A stretch of 12,726 nt of DNA from Chloroflexota bacterium (GTDB lineage: Bacteria; Chloroflexota; Anaerolineae; Anaerolineales; Villigracilaceae), in assembly GCA_021796315.1 (NCBI GenBank), contig JAJYOH010000107.1, forward strand, positions 1 to 12,726, in the 5' to 3' direction. The notes under the pieces were generated by a model. That model was not told where the DNA came from. It saw only the letters and a program-made list of their open reading frames with translations, and did not search any database. Of the stretch, positions 1 through 6,680 are shown in pieces (the first letter of the stretch is position 1; every line of letters begins with the position of its first letter). A program made the position numbers and the translations under genes.

Positions 1-1
1 T

Positions 2-568
2 CGCGCCTTCGCTCGTTTCTATCCCACCATTGCAATTGATGGTTGTGACAAACGCTGCGCGGCACGTGCGACCGAGATGTATTCGGGTAAACCGGCAGCC
101 AATGTTGTCGTGACAGATCTCCTGGCCGAATATGGGTTGGGCAAACCTGAAGGTTCACGACGCTTGAACGCAGTTGGGATGCAGGCCGTTGAGGCAACCA
201 GCCAGCGCACGATCGAATTGGTGGACGACTTGCTCGGAAAGCACTGGAATCGCCTCGCGGGGGAATTTGTTGAAGAAGATCAAAAGTCGGAAGCACAAGC
301 ACCGGTCGAGGCGACCTGCTCGTGTGGTTCCGGTATCCCCATCCAAAAAGTTGAGATCAACGGGCGAACGGTTACGCTGGTTGCCCTTCCACTCATTTTC
401 CAACAATTCCGCGATGCAGGAAAAACACCCACCGTTGCAACTGTCCGTGAACTGCTGGAAACGGTCAAGATTTACAACCCTGTCTCTGCCAATGAAGAAT
501 CAGATTACGCGACGGCATTGGAGCGTGAATATGCCGCGTTTTGTGAAAGACAGGAGACAACCGTATGA
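2..568 (+). CDS. DGC-motif putative zinc-binding protein, 5' end cut by window edge
   Basis: The reading frame is open from base 2, so the true start lies outside the window; 188 residues are visible. Near the start is a D-G-C-D-K-R-C-A stretch (Cys15 and Cys19 of the visible part), the hallmark of the DGC family, whose conserved cysteines are thought to bind zinc. A second Cys pair (C-S-C-G, about residues 106-108) opens a C-terminal region with the pattern V-E-I-N-G-R-x-V-x-L-V-A-L-P-L-I-F, which looks like a separate small domain. No membrane segment or signal peptide is visible, so a cytoplasmic protein is likely. The stop overlaps the next start in ATGA at 565, which points to translational coupling with the OsmC-like gene. 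The biochemical role is unknown; a metal or thiol function is inferred from the cysteines and the neighbours. Confidence 0.75.
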   Translation, partial: RAFARFYPTIAIDGCDKRCAARATEMYSGKPAANVVVTDLLAEYGLGKPEGSRRLNAVGMQAVEATSQRTIELVDDLLGKHWNRLAGEFVEEDQKSEAQAPVEATCSCGSGIPIQKVEINGRTVTLVALPLIFQQFRDAGKTPTVATVRELLETVKIYNPVSANEESDYATALEREYAAFCERQETTV

Positions 569-1035
569 GCCGCACTGCTGTCTACAACACGAGCGTTTCC
601 TGGAAGGGAGAGCATTGGGGACGTATTGTTATGGGGAATGGACCCGAAATGGACTTCTCCGCCCCGCCAGATGCACAGGGGCATCCCGGCGTGCTCACCC
701 CCGAAGATGCGTTTGTCGCTGCCGCCAATACCTGCATCATGATGATGTTCATCTGGGCGACCGAGCGATTCAAACTAAATCTAATTTCCTATGAGTGCCG
801 CGCCGAAGGCACGAAGTTGATCGAACTGGATCGCACCGAGATCTTCACACACTTGCGCTTTTGGCCAGTCATCCGCATCGCGGCTGGCGATGATAAGCCC
901 GAGATCATCGAGGCGCGTACCCGCCGTGCCTTGCAGTCAGCCAAAAAATATAGTTTGGTCGCCAATTCGGTCAAATCCGAAATTGTCATCGAGCCAACCA
1001 TCACCATTGAAACTGAGAAGGAGGTTTCTTTATGA
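565..1035 (+). CDS. OsmC/Ohr-family protein lacking the second active-site cysteine
   Basis: This 156-residue protein has the OsmC layout: an N-terminal beta-rich part (V-S-W-K-G-E-H-W-G), then T-P-E-D-A-F-V-A-A-A-N-T-C, which matches the helix carrying the first peroxidatic Cys (Cys57). Characterised OsmC/Ohr enzymes reduce organic hydroperoxides with two cysteines. The second normally sits in a K-Y-C-P-x-x-N/S motif. Here that place reads K-K-Y-S-L-V-A-N-S, with Ser130 instead of Cys, so classical two-Cys peroxidase chemistry is unlikely. Cys78 (Y-E-C-R) is an extra cysteine elsewhere. An AGGAG at 552-556 supports the start, which overlaps the DGC gene by 4 bp; the stop overlaps the following thioredoxin gene by 4 bp. 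A role in thiol or sulfur-transfer chemistry is inferred from context. Confidence 0.8.
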   Translation: MSRTAVYNTSVSWKGEHWGRIVMGNGPEMDFSAPPDAQGHPGVLTPEDAFVAAANTCIMMMFIWATERFKLNLISYECRAEGTKLIELDRTEIFTHLRFWPVIRIAAGDDKPEIIEARTRRALQSAKKYSLVANSVKSEIVIEPTITIETEKEVSL

Positions 1036-1286
1036 TTACCGTCAAAGTTTTAGGACCCGGTTGTGACAACTGCAAAAAAGTTGAAACGACTGCGCGCCAG
1101 GCACTTGCCAGCATAGGCGTGCAGGCTGAGATTATCAAAGTTGAAAATTATAACGAGATTATGCAGTACCCAATTCTCTCCACGCCCGGCCTGGTTATCA
1201 ATGAGAAATTGGCTTGCGCCGGGCGTGTTCCTAGCGTGTCCGAAGTGACCACCTGGCTGGCGGATGCCGCCATGCAAGAGGCGTGA
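1032..1286 (+). CDS. Small CxxC thioredoxin-fold protein (MTH895/TM0996 type)
   Basis: This 84-residue protein has a beta strand (I-T-V-K-V-L-G) leading straight into G-P-G-C-D-N-C-K, a redox-active CxxC (Cys11, Cys14). It also has the T-P-G-L-V-I-N segment, where Pro52 fits the cis-proline of thioredoxin folds, and a C-terminal A-G-R-V-P-S followed by a helix. This is the pattern of the archaeal/bacterial 'redox-active disulfide protein 2' or thioredoxin_3 family. It probably exchanges thiols or disulfides in the cytoplasm. Cys62, in the strand before A-G-R, is an additional cysteine. A strong AAGGAGG at 1018-1024 sets the start, which overlaps the OsmC stop. The partner protein cannot be told from sequence. 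Confidence 0.85.
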   Translation: MITVKVLGPGCDNCKKVETTARQALASIGVQAEIIKVENYNEIMQYPILSTPGLVINEKLACAGRVPSVSEVTTWLADAAMQEA

Positions 1287-1342
1287 GGTGGAATTTTCGC
1301 AAGCGATGTATTGTCTTCCACAATAACTCGAGAAAGTCTCCT

Positions 1343-1350
1343 AAAGGAGG
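1343..1350 (+). promoter_or_regulatory. Ribosome binding site that fixes the start of the second small thioredoxin
   Basis: AAAGGAGG lies 5 bases before the ATG at 1356. The frame is open further upstream (to 1311) but has no comparable site there. CTCCT at 1338-1342 directly precedes it and is complementary to AGGAG. Confidence 0.75.
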
Positions 1351-1355
1351 ATGAC

Positions 1356-1616
1356 ATGAAAATCGAGATTTTGGGAACTGGTTGCTACAAATGCGTTGAA
1401 CTCGAAACACTGATTGACGAGGTTCTTCAGGAACTTGGCAAGACCGATGTTGAAGTAGTGCGCGTGAACGATGAAAAACGAATTCAACACTTCATCCCAT
1501 TGGATGAAATCCCCGGCTTGCTGATTGATGGCATACTGGCGAGCACGCGCGAACTTCCTCCACGAGAAAAATTGGTCGAATGGCTCTCCGGTGTTTCTGT
1601 ATCAGAAACAAGATAG
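1356..1616 (+). CDS. Second small CxxC thioredoxin-fold protein
   Basis: This 86-residue protein is a paralogue-like relative of the gene just upstream. It starts with M-K-I-E-I-L-G-T-G-C-Y-K-C, giving a CxxC at Cys10 and Cys13, and has I-P-G-L-L-I-D with Pro53 at the cis-proline position. A C-terminal P-P-R-E-K-L-V-E-W-L helix closes the fold. The start at 1356 is chosen over the in-frame upstream codon at 1311 because of the strong ribosome binding site and because the protein then begins at the first strand, as in the family. The dipeptide between the cysteines (Tyr-Lys versus Asp-Asn) differs from the first copy, so the two may have different redox potentials or partners. It is separated from the previous gene by 69 bp. 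Confidence 0.85.
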   Translation: MKIEILGTGCYKCVELETLIDEVLQELGKTDVEVVRVNDEKRIQHFIPLDEIPGLLIDGILASTRELPPREKLVEWLSGVSVSETR

Positions 1617-1716
1617 ATTTTGTTGCACAGTATTTTCAATAGTGATGCCCAGAATATCGAGCAGGCCAAAATACATGTAATTGATTGCTGCACAAGTCAA
1701 GAAAGGAAAAACAAGC

Positions 1717-2130
1717 ATGAGCCTGATTGCGCCCTTGCTTCAGACCTCGCACACCTTTGCCATTGTTGGCGCGTCGCAAGATCGAAACAAATATGGCTAT
1801 GAAGTCTTTGATATCCTCACACGGCATGGACACACCGTTCTGCCCATCAACCCGAAATACGCCGACATTGACGGTGTTATCTGTTATCCATCCCTGCCCG
1901 ACCTGCCGCGTAACCCTGATGTGGTTCTGACTGCCGCACCTGCCATCGTTAGCGAACAAATTGCAAGAACTTGTGCCGCGCAGCGCATTCCCATTTTTTG
2001 GATGCCGCCCGGCACCGAGACAGACGCCGCGCTCGAAATCTGCAAACAAAATGATGTGACCGCCATCCACGGATATTGCCCTGTGTTTGTGTTGAAGTTG
2101 CCGCGCGAACGCTGGGTCGAACTGCCGTAA
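1717..2130 (+). CDS. CoA-binding domain protein (YccU-like, CoA_binding_2)
   Basis: This 137-residue protein carries the Rossmann-type start F-A-I-V-G-A-S (about residues 14-20), followed by K-Y-G-Y-E-V and V-L-P-I-N-P-K. Those features match the stand-alone CoA-binding family related to succinyl-CoA synthetase alpha. It also has the family's W-M-P-P-G-T-E stretch (about residues 95-101) and a late G-Y-C-P motif (Cys121). The family is known to bind CoA; its cellular role is not established. The start at 1717 follows GAAAGGAAAA and begins at the expected N-terminus; an upstream in-frame TTG at 1681 would add 12 residues without family support. The gene sits 100 bp after the thioredoxins and 12 bp before the thioredoxin-VKOR gene, so co-transcription with the latter is likely. 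Confidence 0.8.
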   Translation: MSLIAPLLQTSHTFAIVGASQDRNKYGYEVFDILTRHGHTVLPINPKYADIDGVICYPSLPDLPRNPDVVLTAAPAIVSEQIARTCAAQRIPIFWMPPGTETDAALEICKQNDVTAIHGYCPVFVLKLPRERWVELP

Positions 2131-2134
2131 GGAG
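2129..2134 (+). promoter_or_regulatory. Ribosome binding site supporting a TTG start
   Basis: AAGGAG overlaps the stop codon of the CoA-binding gene and lies 8 bases before the TTG at 2143. This supports TTG as the start of the thioredoxin-VKOR fusion, which needs that start to have a signal peptide. Confidence 0.7.
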
Positions 2135-2142
2135 AAAACAAT

Positions 2143-3207
2143 TTGACGCGCCTCGTCACTCTCTTAGCCCTCATCTTGCTCGCCACCGCTCGGACCGTTT
2201 TCTCCGTCTCCGCCCAAACTGCCAAGCCGCCCATTGTTCATGCTGTACTTTTTTGGATGAACGGCTGCCCACACTGCGAAGAAGTCATCCAAAATGTGCT
2301 TCCGCCATTGCGTGAAAAATTTGGAGAGCAATTCGATTTGTCCATGATCGAAGTGGTAACCATGCAGGATGTTGAAATTCTTTATGAGGTCGCCGCATCG
2401 TACAACATTTCCAAGGAACAGACAGGCGTTCCTTTTCTCATTATTGGCGACCATGTCCTGATCGGTTCACAACAGATTCTCGATGAACTTCCCAATTTGA
2501 TCGAACGATACCTCGCACAAGGCGGCGTGGACTTGCCTGCGAATCCCACCATCACAAAACTCCTGTCGCAGACATCTCCCGCATTTTCCTCGACCCCTAA
2601 CCTGCCCGCCGTTACCGAGCCTGCTCCTCCCATTGATATGGCTTCGGTTACCTCCACGCACATGCAATCAAACGGCTTCACGTTAGCCATCATCATCATG
2701 ATCGGAATGGGACTCGTCTTGCTCTACAGCTTGATAGCCTTCGCCTTCGGTAAGACCTTCCAATTTCCAGCTTGGGGCGATTGGCTCATCCCCATTTTGA
2801 TTCTTATTGGCATCGGCGTAGCGTCATATCTCTCGTACGTAGAAACCCAATCTGTGGAAGCCGTGTGCGGATCTGTCGGTGATTGCAATACGGTGCAACA
2901 AAGTCGCTATGCCAGATTGTTTGACATCCTGCCTGTTGGTGTTCTGGGTTTAATGGGTTACATCGCCTTGCTTGCCGCATGGCTGGTACGGAGATTTATC
3001 CCCAAGCTTGAGAAACATGCCGCAATCGGATTCTTTAGTATGGCGTTCTTTGCAGTAGTCTTCTCACTTTATCTCACCTACCTTGAACCTTTTGTCATTC
3101 GAGCCGTCTGCATCTGGTGTCTCTCATCGGCGGTGATTATGACCTTACTTCTATTGCTTGCTATACCATCAACGATCCGTCAGTTTGCCTTATCGGAGGA
3201 TAAATAG
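2143..3207 (+). CDS. Thioredoxin-VKOR fusion, disulfide-forming membrane protein
   Basis: This 354-residue protein begins at TTG. Residues 1-24 look like a signal peptide (hydrophobic core L-L-A-L-I-L-L, then V-S-A-Q). Residues 30-125 form a thioredoxin-like domain with G-C-P-H-C (Cys42, Cys45) and T-G-V-P-F (Pro97, cis-proline position). A Pro/Thr/Ser-rich linker (about 130-175) leads to about five membrane helices from residue 178 on. These carry the VKOR signatures: Cys242 and Cys248 (C-G-S-V-G-D-C) and the C-I-W-C pair (Cys323, Cys326) followed by L-S-S-A. VKOR proteins oxidise a thioredoxin-like partner and pass electrons to quinone, making disulfides outside the cytoplasm. The thioredoxin domain comes first here, the reverse of the well-known VKOR-thioredoxin order. 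A function in oxidative protein folding is well supported; a link to arsenic is only contextual. Confidence 0.88.
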   Translation: MTRLVTLLALILLATARTVFSVSAQTAKPPIVHAVLFWMNGCPHCEEVIQNVLPPLREKFGEQFDLSMIEVVTMQDVEILYEVAASYNISKEQTGVPFLIIGDHVLIGSQQILDELPNLIERYLAQGGVDLPANPTITKLLSQTSPAFSSTPNLPAVTEPAPPIDMASVTSTHMQSNGFTLAIIIMIGMGLVLLYSLIAFAFGKTFQFPAWGDWLIPILILIGIGVASYLSYVETQSVEAVCGSVGDCNTVQQSRYARLFDILPVGVLGLMGYIALLAAWLVRRFIPKLEKHAAIGFFSMAFFAVVFSLYLTYLEPFVIRAVCIWCLSSAVIMTLLLLLAIPSTIRQFALSEDK

Positions 3208-3932
3208 CCCCGATGAGCGGCTCGTTTGGATGTAGGATGAATGCTGGATCCCGCCGATGACGCCGAGTGCCGCAAAACCACGCCAGCGTATACGCAACTG
3301 CGCCAGTGGCTGGTCGGCTTGAGACAGCACAATCGGAAAAAGAATCAGGGTTAACGCCAGGAGCGCACCAAAAGCGGTGACTGTTGGATTTTCACGAAAG
3401 GTATGCTGAATCGCCGTCTTCTCGAACACCGGCGTAATTCCCCATATCATGCTGGCCGCGATTCCAGCCACAAAGCCTGTTGATGCACAAGAGCCCGCAG
3501 AGGTTCAAACACATCATGCCAAGGTGGGAGCGAGAGCAGGTAAGCTCCAAAAATCAACAAGCCCATTCCAATCATTGGAACTGGCTGCGGCATCTCCCGT
3601 AATGTAACAGACGATACCATCAGTGCAGCTGCTGGGCTGAAAACAAATAATGGCGCGACCAGCGAGACATCACCCTCCTTCAAAACCTGCGTTGCTGCCA
3701 GGTGTGCCAGGGCGTTCAGAATCGCCGAGCCAAGAATGCCAATGAAGAACCAATCATCCACGCGTGGGACGGGTCCAAAGAACAGGGTGAGATTGAGTCC
3801 CAGCAAGGGCAAGCCGAGTGCTTGTCCTGCCTAAGCTACAACGGAAACGTCAGTATCAGCCAGCAGGCGTTTGTTGATGATTGAATTGAATGAAGCTAGT
3901 AGCGCTGCACACAGGGCGAAGAAGATCCACAT
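3190..3932 (-). pseudogene. Broken EamA/DMT-family transporter gene
   Basis: Reading the minus strand from an ATG at 3932-3930 gives M-W-I-F-F-A-L-C-A-A-L-L-A-S-F-N-S, a typical first EamA helix. A TAG at 3833-3831 then interrupts the frame; the expected residue could be Trp (TGG). The frame continues with hydrophobic helices (W-F-F-I-G-I-L-G-S-A-I-L; L-V-A-P-L-F-V-F-S-P-A-A-A-L; G-L-L-I-F-G-A-Y-L-L) until about 3490. There the homology-like reading shifts to another frame, which resumes as G-F-V-A-G-I-A-A-S-M-I-W-G-I-T-P-V-F-E-K, the start of the second EamA repeat. It ends at 3190 after only about 90 residues of that repeat, overlapping the end of the VKOR gene by 18 bp, so the last helices are missing. 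EamA proteins export or import small metabolites across the inner membrane; this copy is not expected to work. The substrate is unknown. Confidence 0.8.
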
Positions 3933-3998
3933 TTTTGTTTTATAGCACCGCTATTCGTCACTGGAATAAAAGTCACTTGGGACAGATGACATATTTCA

Positions 3999-4026
3999 TT
4001 GACTATACTCTAGTATGGAATATAAT
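3999..4026 (+). promoter_or_regulatory. Sigma70-type promoter of the ars operon
   Basis: TTGACT (3999-4004) and TATAAT (4021-4026) are separated by 16 bp. This is close to the housekeeping consensus and directly precedes arsR. Transcription should start near 4032-4035, that is, at or very close to the arsR ATG at 4034. Confidence 0.8.
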
Positions 4027-4050
4027 TCAATGTATGTTGAACTATATTCC
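4017..4050 (+). promoter_or_regulatory. Probable ArsR operator, 14-bp inverted repeat over -10 box and start codon
   Basis: GGAATATAATTCAA (4017-4030) and TTGAACTATATTCC (4037-4050) are reverse complements except at one position, with a 6-base centre TGTATG that holds the ATG of arsR. The core TTCAA-N6-TTGAA resembles the known ArsR/SmtB operator pattern. Binding here would cover the -10 box and the transcription start, giving repression by occlusion. Confidence 0.8.
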
Positions 4051-4432
4051 GAGTGACATCCGTCCATCCCCTGTAAACTTGGAAACTTTAGCAGAGCGTC
4101 TCAAGGTATTAGCTGAGCCCAAACGCCTGCTCATTTTGGAAATGATTATCCAGGGCATGCAATGCAACTGTGAACTGGGCGACGCCCTGCAAATGGCGCC
4201 CAACCTAATCTCGCATCATTTAAGCAAACTACGCAAAGTGGGTTTGGTGAACGCCGAACGTGATCCGTTGGACTCGCGTTGGGTATATTACTCTGTCAAC
4301 AAAGCTGCTCTGGACGATCTCAACACTTCTTTTGGCTCGTTTTTCGATCCTGAAAGAATCCAACCTCGACGTTTGACCTGTGGTCCACAAACACCGGTGT
4401 GTGCGCCAGATTCAACCATTTCTAAAAAGTAG
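4034..4432 (+). CDS. arsR: ArsR-family arsenite-responsive repressor
   Basis: This 132-residue protein has a winged helix. L-E-T-L-A-E-R-L-K-V-L-A-E-P-K-R-L-L-I-L (about residues 16-35) is the typical first helices, and N-L-I-S-H-H-L-S-K-L-R-K-V-G-L-V is the recognition helix. The wing follows with R-D-P-L-D-S-R-W-V-Y-Y-S-V. Q-C-N-C-E-L-G-D (Cys44, Cys46) sits where the E. coli-type ArsR has its Cys-x-Cys arsenite site. Two more cysteines occur in the C-terminal tail (C-G-P-Q-T-P-V-C). The frame is open upstream to 3890, but the promoter's -10 box ends only 8 bp before this ATG and there is no ribosome binding site. The mRNA is therefore probably leaderless, and longer versions would start upstream of transcription. 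It should repress its own operon until arsenite or antimonite binds. Confidence 0.88.
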   Translation: MLNYIPSDIRPSPVNLETLAERLKVLAEPKRLLILEMIIQGMQCNCELGDALQMAPNLISHHLSKLRKVGLVNAERDPLDSRWVYYSVNKAALDDLNTSFGSFFDPERIQPRRLTCGPQTPVCAPDSTISKK

Positions 4433-4470
4433 TTTTTTTGCCTAAACCCTTCAATGGAGATTGAAATATT

Positions 4471-4830
4471 ATGAGTAATGTTATTCCCCTACTAAGCACC
4501 CTGCCGATTTCGATTGCCCCGGCTGACGTGGAATTCTTCGACCCGCCGATGTGCTGTCCCACAGGTTTATGTGGGCCAACCCTTGATCAAACCTTGCTTG
4601 ATGTAAATGAAATGATCCTGGCTCTCCAACGTGATAACCTGCGGGTGGAGCGATATCAGATGGCGAGCAATCCTAATACCTTTCTGGGCAACATCGAGGT
4701 GATGAGACTAGTGCGCGAGAAACAGATGGAAGCCTTGCCGATCATTGTTGTGCGCGGAAAGGTTATCAAGGTGGGTGCATATCCGAGTGCTGACGAAATC
4801 CGTTCAGCTCTTAGTGGAGCAACAAAATGA
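4471..4830 (+). CDS. arsD: ArsD arsenite metallochaperone
   Basis: This 119-residue protein has M-C-C-P-T-G-L-C-G-P at residues 27-36. Cys28, Cys29 and Cys34 match the vicinal pair and third cysteine (Cys12, Cys13, Cys18) that bind arsenite in characterised ArsD. The rest follows the thioredoxin-like ArsD fold (V-E-R-Y-Q-M-A-S-N-P-N-T-F; A-L-P-I-I-V-V-R-G-K-V). ArsD hands As(III) to the ArsA ATPase and raises its affinity. The N-terminus is about 15 residues longer than in plasmid R773 ArsD; no other start codon fits, and GGAGA lies upstream. The stop overlaps the arsA start by 4 bp, consistent with coupled synthesis of the two partners. Confidence 0.93.
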   Translation: MSNVIPLLSTLPISIAPADVEFFDPPMCCPTGLCGPTLDQTLLDVNEMILALQRDNLRVERYQMASNPNTFLGNIEVMRLVREKQMEALPIIVVRGKVIKVGAYPSADEIRSALSGATK

Positions 4831-6680
4831 CTCAATTTATTTTCTTCTCTGGTAAGGGTGGTGTGGGCAAAACCAGTATGGCGTGTGCGCACGCCGTCCG
4901 ATATGCTGACGAGGGCAAGCGCACATTGATTGTCACTACTGATCCTGCCTCCAACCTGGCTGATGTTTTTGAACAGGAGATTGGACACCAGGTTACGCCG
5001 ATTGCGGGCGTCCCCAATTTATCTGCGATGGAAATTGACCCTGACAAAGCCACGCAGGAATATATTGACCGCGCCATGTTACCCATCCGCGCGGCTTTTC
5101 CTCCGCAAATTGTGCAGGTGATGGAGGAGCAGATGAGTGGTCCCTGTACGGCGGAAGTGGCAGCTTTCGACCGCTTCACTGATTTTCTGGATGTTCCAGC
5201 CAATAACGGAATCATCTTTGATATTGTGATCTTCGATACCGCGCCAACTGGTCACACCATTCGATTACTGGAATTGCCCGCCGAGTGGAGTCAGTCCATT
5301 GATGCGGCGAGCGCCGGCAGCGGTCAAACTTGTCTCGGTCCAGCAGCAGCTATTCAGGACGCGAAACACAAATATGAGCGCGCCCTGGCCGCCATGCGGC
5401 AAGCGGAGCAGACCAGCTTTGTGTTCGTGCTGCACCCTGAGGCGATTTCGATTAAAGAAACTCACCGCACAATCAACGAGTTGAGCAAGCTCGACATCGG
5501 AAACTATCGCCTGATCATCAACGGGACCATCCCACCCGAAGGTGCTCAGAATCCGCTCTTTGCCGCGCGTGCTGAAATGCAGTCGCGTTATCTGAATCAA
5601 ATCGAGCGTGAGTTTTCCTTCCCCAAGCAACGCATGCATCTGCTGGCAGACGAAATCAAGGGCGCGCAAAAATTACGTCAGGTGGGAAAAATTTTCTTCG
5701 ACGGTGAACCAGCCTCAAAGGCGGATGAAGCGGCAGGAGTCCAATTTCAAAGCGAGACGTTCGCTTCATCCCTCGACCTCGTGCGGGCGCGCGTACAACC
5801 TAATGGTCATCAGCGGACGGTTTTCTTCGCCGGCAAAGGCGGTGTAGGCAAGACAGTCGCCTCGTGCATTACGGCCATCTGGCTGGCGCGACAGGGAAAT
5901 AAAACTTTACTATTGACCACGGATCCGGCTGCGCATTTGGGTGATGTTCTGGACACAGTTGTTGGCGACGAGGTTAAGGAAGTCAGTGGACTTTCGAATC
6001 TCTGGGCGGTCAATATTGACCCGAAAGCTGCGGCAGAAACGTACAAGACCCGCATCCTCGAAGATGCCCGTCAGCGTGGGCGACCCGCATCAGCCATCCT
6101 GATGATGGAAGAGGAACTCAATTCGCCCTGTACGGAAGAGATGGCGGCATTCGATAAGTTCATTGAATACGCTTCACAGGATGAATGGGATGCGGTGGTC
6201 TTCGATACTGCGCCGACAGGTCACACGTTGCGATTGTTGGAATTGCCCGTTGACTGGAGCAAGCAGATCGACGTAAAAGTTTTCGCCTCCGTGGATGCAA
6301 CCACTGCAGATGATGTTGCCAAGGCACGCTTCGCAAAAGTCATCGAGATGATGTCAGACCCTGAAAAAAGCACATTTGCCTTTGTGATGGTTCCAGAGTC
6401 CACGCCCATTCTCGAAGCCTGGCGTGCTGCGCAGGAACTGGGTACGGTTGGCGTTCAGCCCGGATTGGTGGTTGCCAACATGGTGATCCCACCGGAGCAA
6501 ACCACCACGTCTTATGTGCAATCCCGCCGTACCATGCAGGAAAAATATCTCAAGGAAATTGCGAAACGTTTTCGTGTACCAATGGTACAGATCCCATTGC
6601 TGCCCCATGAGATCAAAGGCTTGCAGATGCTAACTGAAATGGGTGAGCAGATGTATGGGCTGGAAAATGTGACGGTATGA
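4827..6680 (+). CDS. arsA: ArsA arsenite-stimulated ATPase, two-domain form
   Basis: This 617-residue protein holds two homologous ATPase halves. Each has a deviant Walker A motif (S-G-K-G-G-V-G-K-T at 8-16; A-G-K-G-G-V-G-K-T at 335-343) and the ArsA signature D-T-A-P-T-G-H-T (137-144 and 460-467). The three cysteines that bind As(III) in E. coli ArsA (113, 172, 422) have clear counterparts: Cys107 in G-P-C-T-A-E, Cys169 in T-C-L-G-P and Cys435 in S-P-C-T-E-E. The linker between the halves is about residues 293-328. ArsA docks on the membrane exporter and drives arsenite efflux with ATP. All catalytic and metal residues are present, so it should be active. It is coupled by ATGA overlaps to arsD upstream and to the small gene downstream. 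Here its partner would be Acr3 rather than ArsB. Confidence 0.96.
   Translation: MTQFIFFSGKGGVGKTSMACAHAVRYADEGKRTLIVTTDPASNLADVFEQEIGHQVTPIAGVPNLSAMEIDPDKATQEYIDRAMLPIRAAFPPQIVQVMEEQMSGPCTAEVAAFDRFTDFLDVPANNGIIFDIVIFDTAPTGHTIRLLELPAEWSQSIDAASAGSGQTCLGPAAAIQDAKHKYERALAAMRQAEQTSFVFVLHPEAISIKETHRTINELSKLDIGNYRLIINGTIPPEGAQNPLFAARAEMQSRYLNQIEREFSFPKQRMHLLADEIKGAQKLRQVGKIFFDGEPASKADEAAGVQFQSETFASSLDLVRARVQPNGHQRTVFFAGKGGVGKTVASCITAIWLARQGNKTLLLTTDPAAHLGDVLDTVVGDEVKEVSGLSNLWAVNIDPKAAAETYKTRILEDARQRGRPASAILMMEEELNSPCTEEMAAFDKFIEYASQDEWDAVVFDTAPTGHTLRLLELPVDWSKQIDVKVFASVDATTADDVAKARFAKVIEMMSDPEKSTFAFVMVPESTPILEAWRAAQELGTVGVQPGLVVANMVIPPEQTTTSYVQSRRTMQEKYLKEIAKRFRVPMVQIPLLPHEIKGLQMLTEMGEQMYGLENVTV

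Noticed and set aside
174..794. Long overlapping open frame of 206 codons inside the DGC and OsmC-like genes
   Set aside because: It is rich in Arg, Ser and Cys without any recognisable motif and runs out of frame through two well supported genes.
1288..1321. GTGGAA/TTCCAC inverted repeat between the two small thioredoxin genes
   Set aside because: Arms of 6 bp with a 22-base loop can easily occur by chance; no T tract or promoter elements go with it.
3189..3217. Inverted repeat CTTATCGG/CCGATGAG at the end of the thioredoxin-VKOR gene as a terminator
   Set aside because: The stem needs a wobble pair, has a 13-base loop and is not followed by a T tract.
3890..4033. Upstream extension of the arsR reading frame
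   Set aside because: It lies before the expected transcription start, has no ribosome binding site, and its residues do not resemble ArsR proteins.
4423..4439. A5-GTAG-T7 symmetry at the end of arsR as a terminator
   Set aside because: The stem would contain only A-T pairs and the operon clearly continues into arsD, so it is at most a weak pause site.
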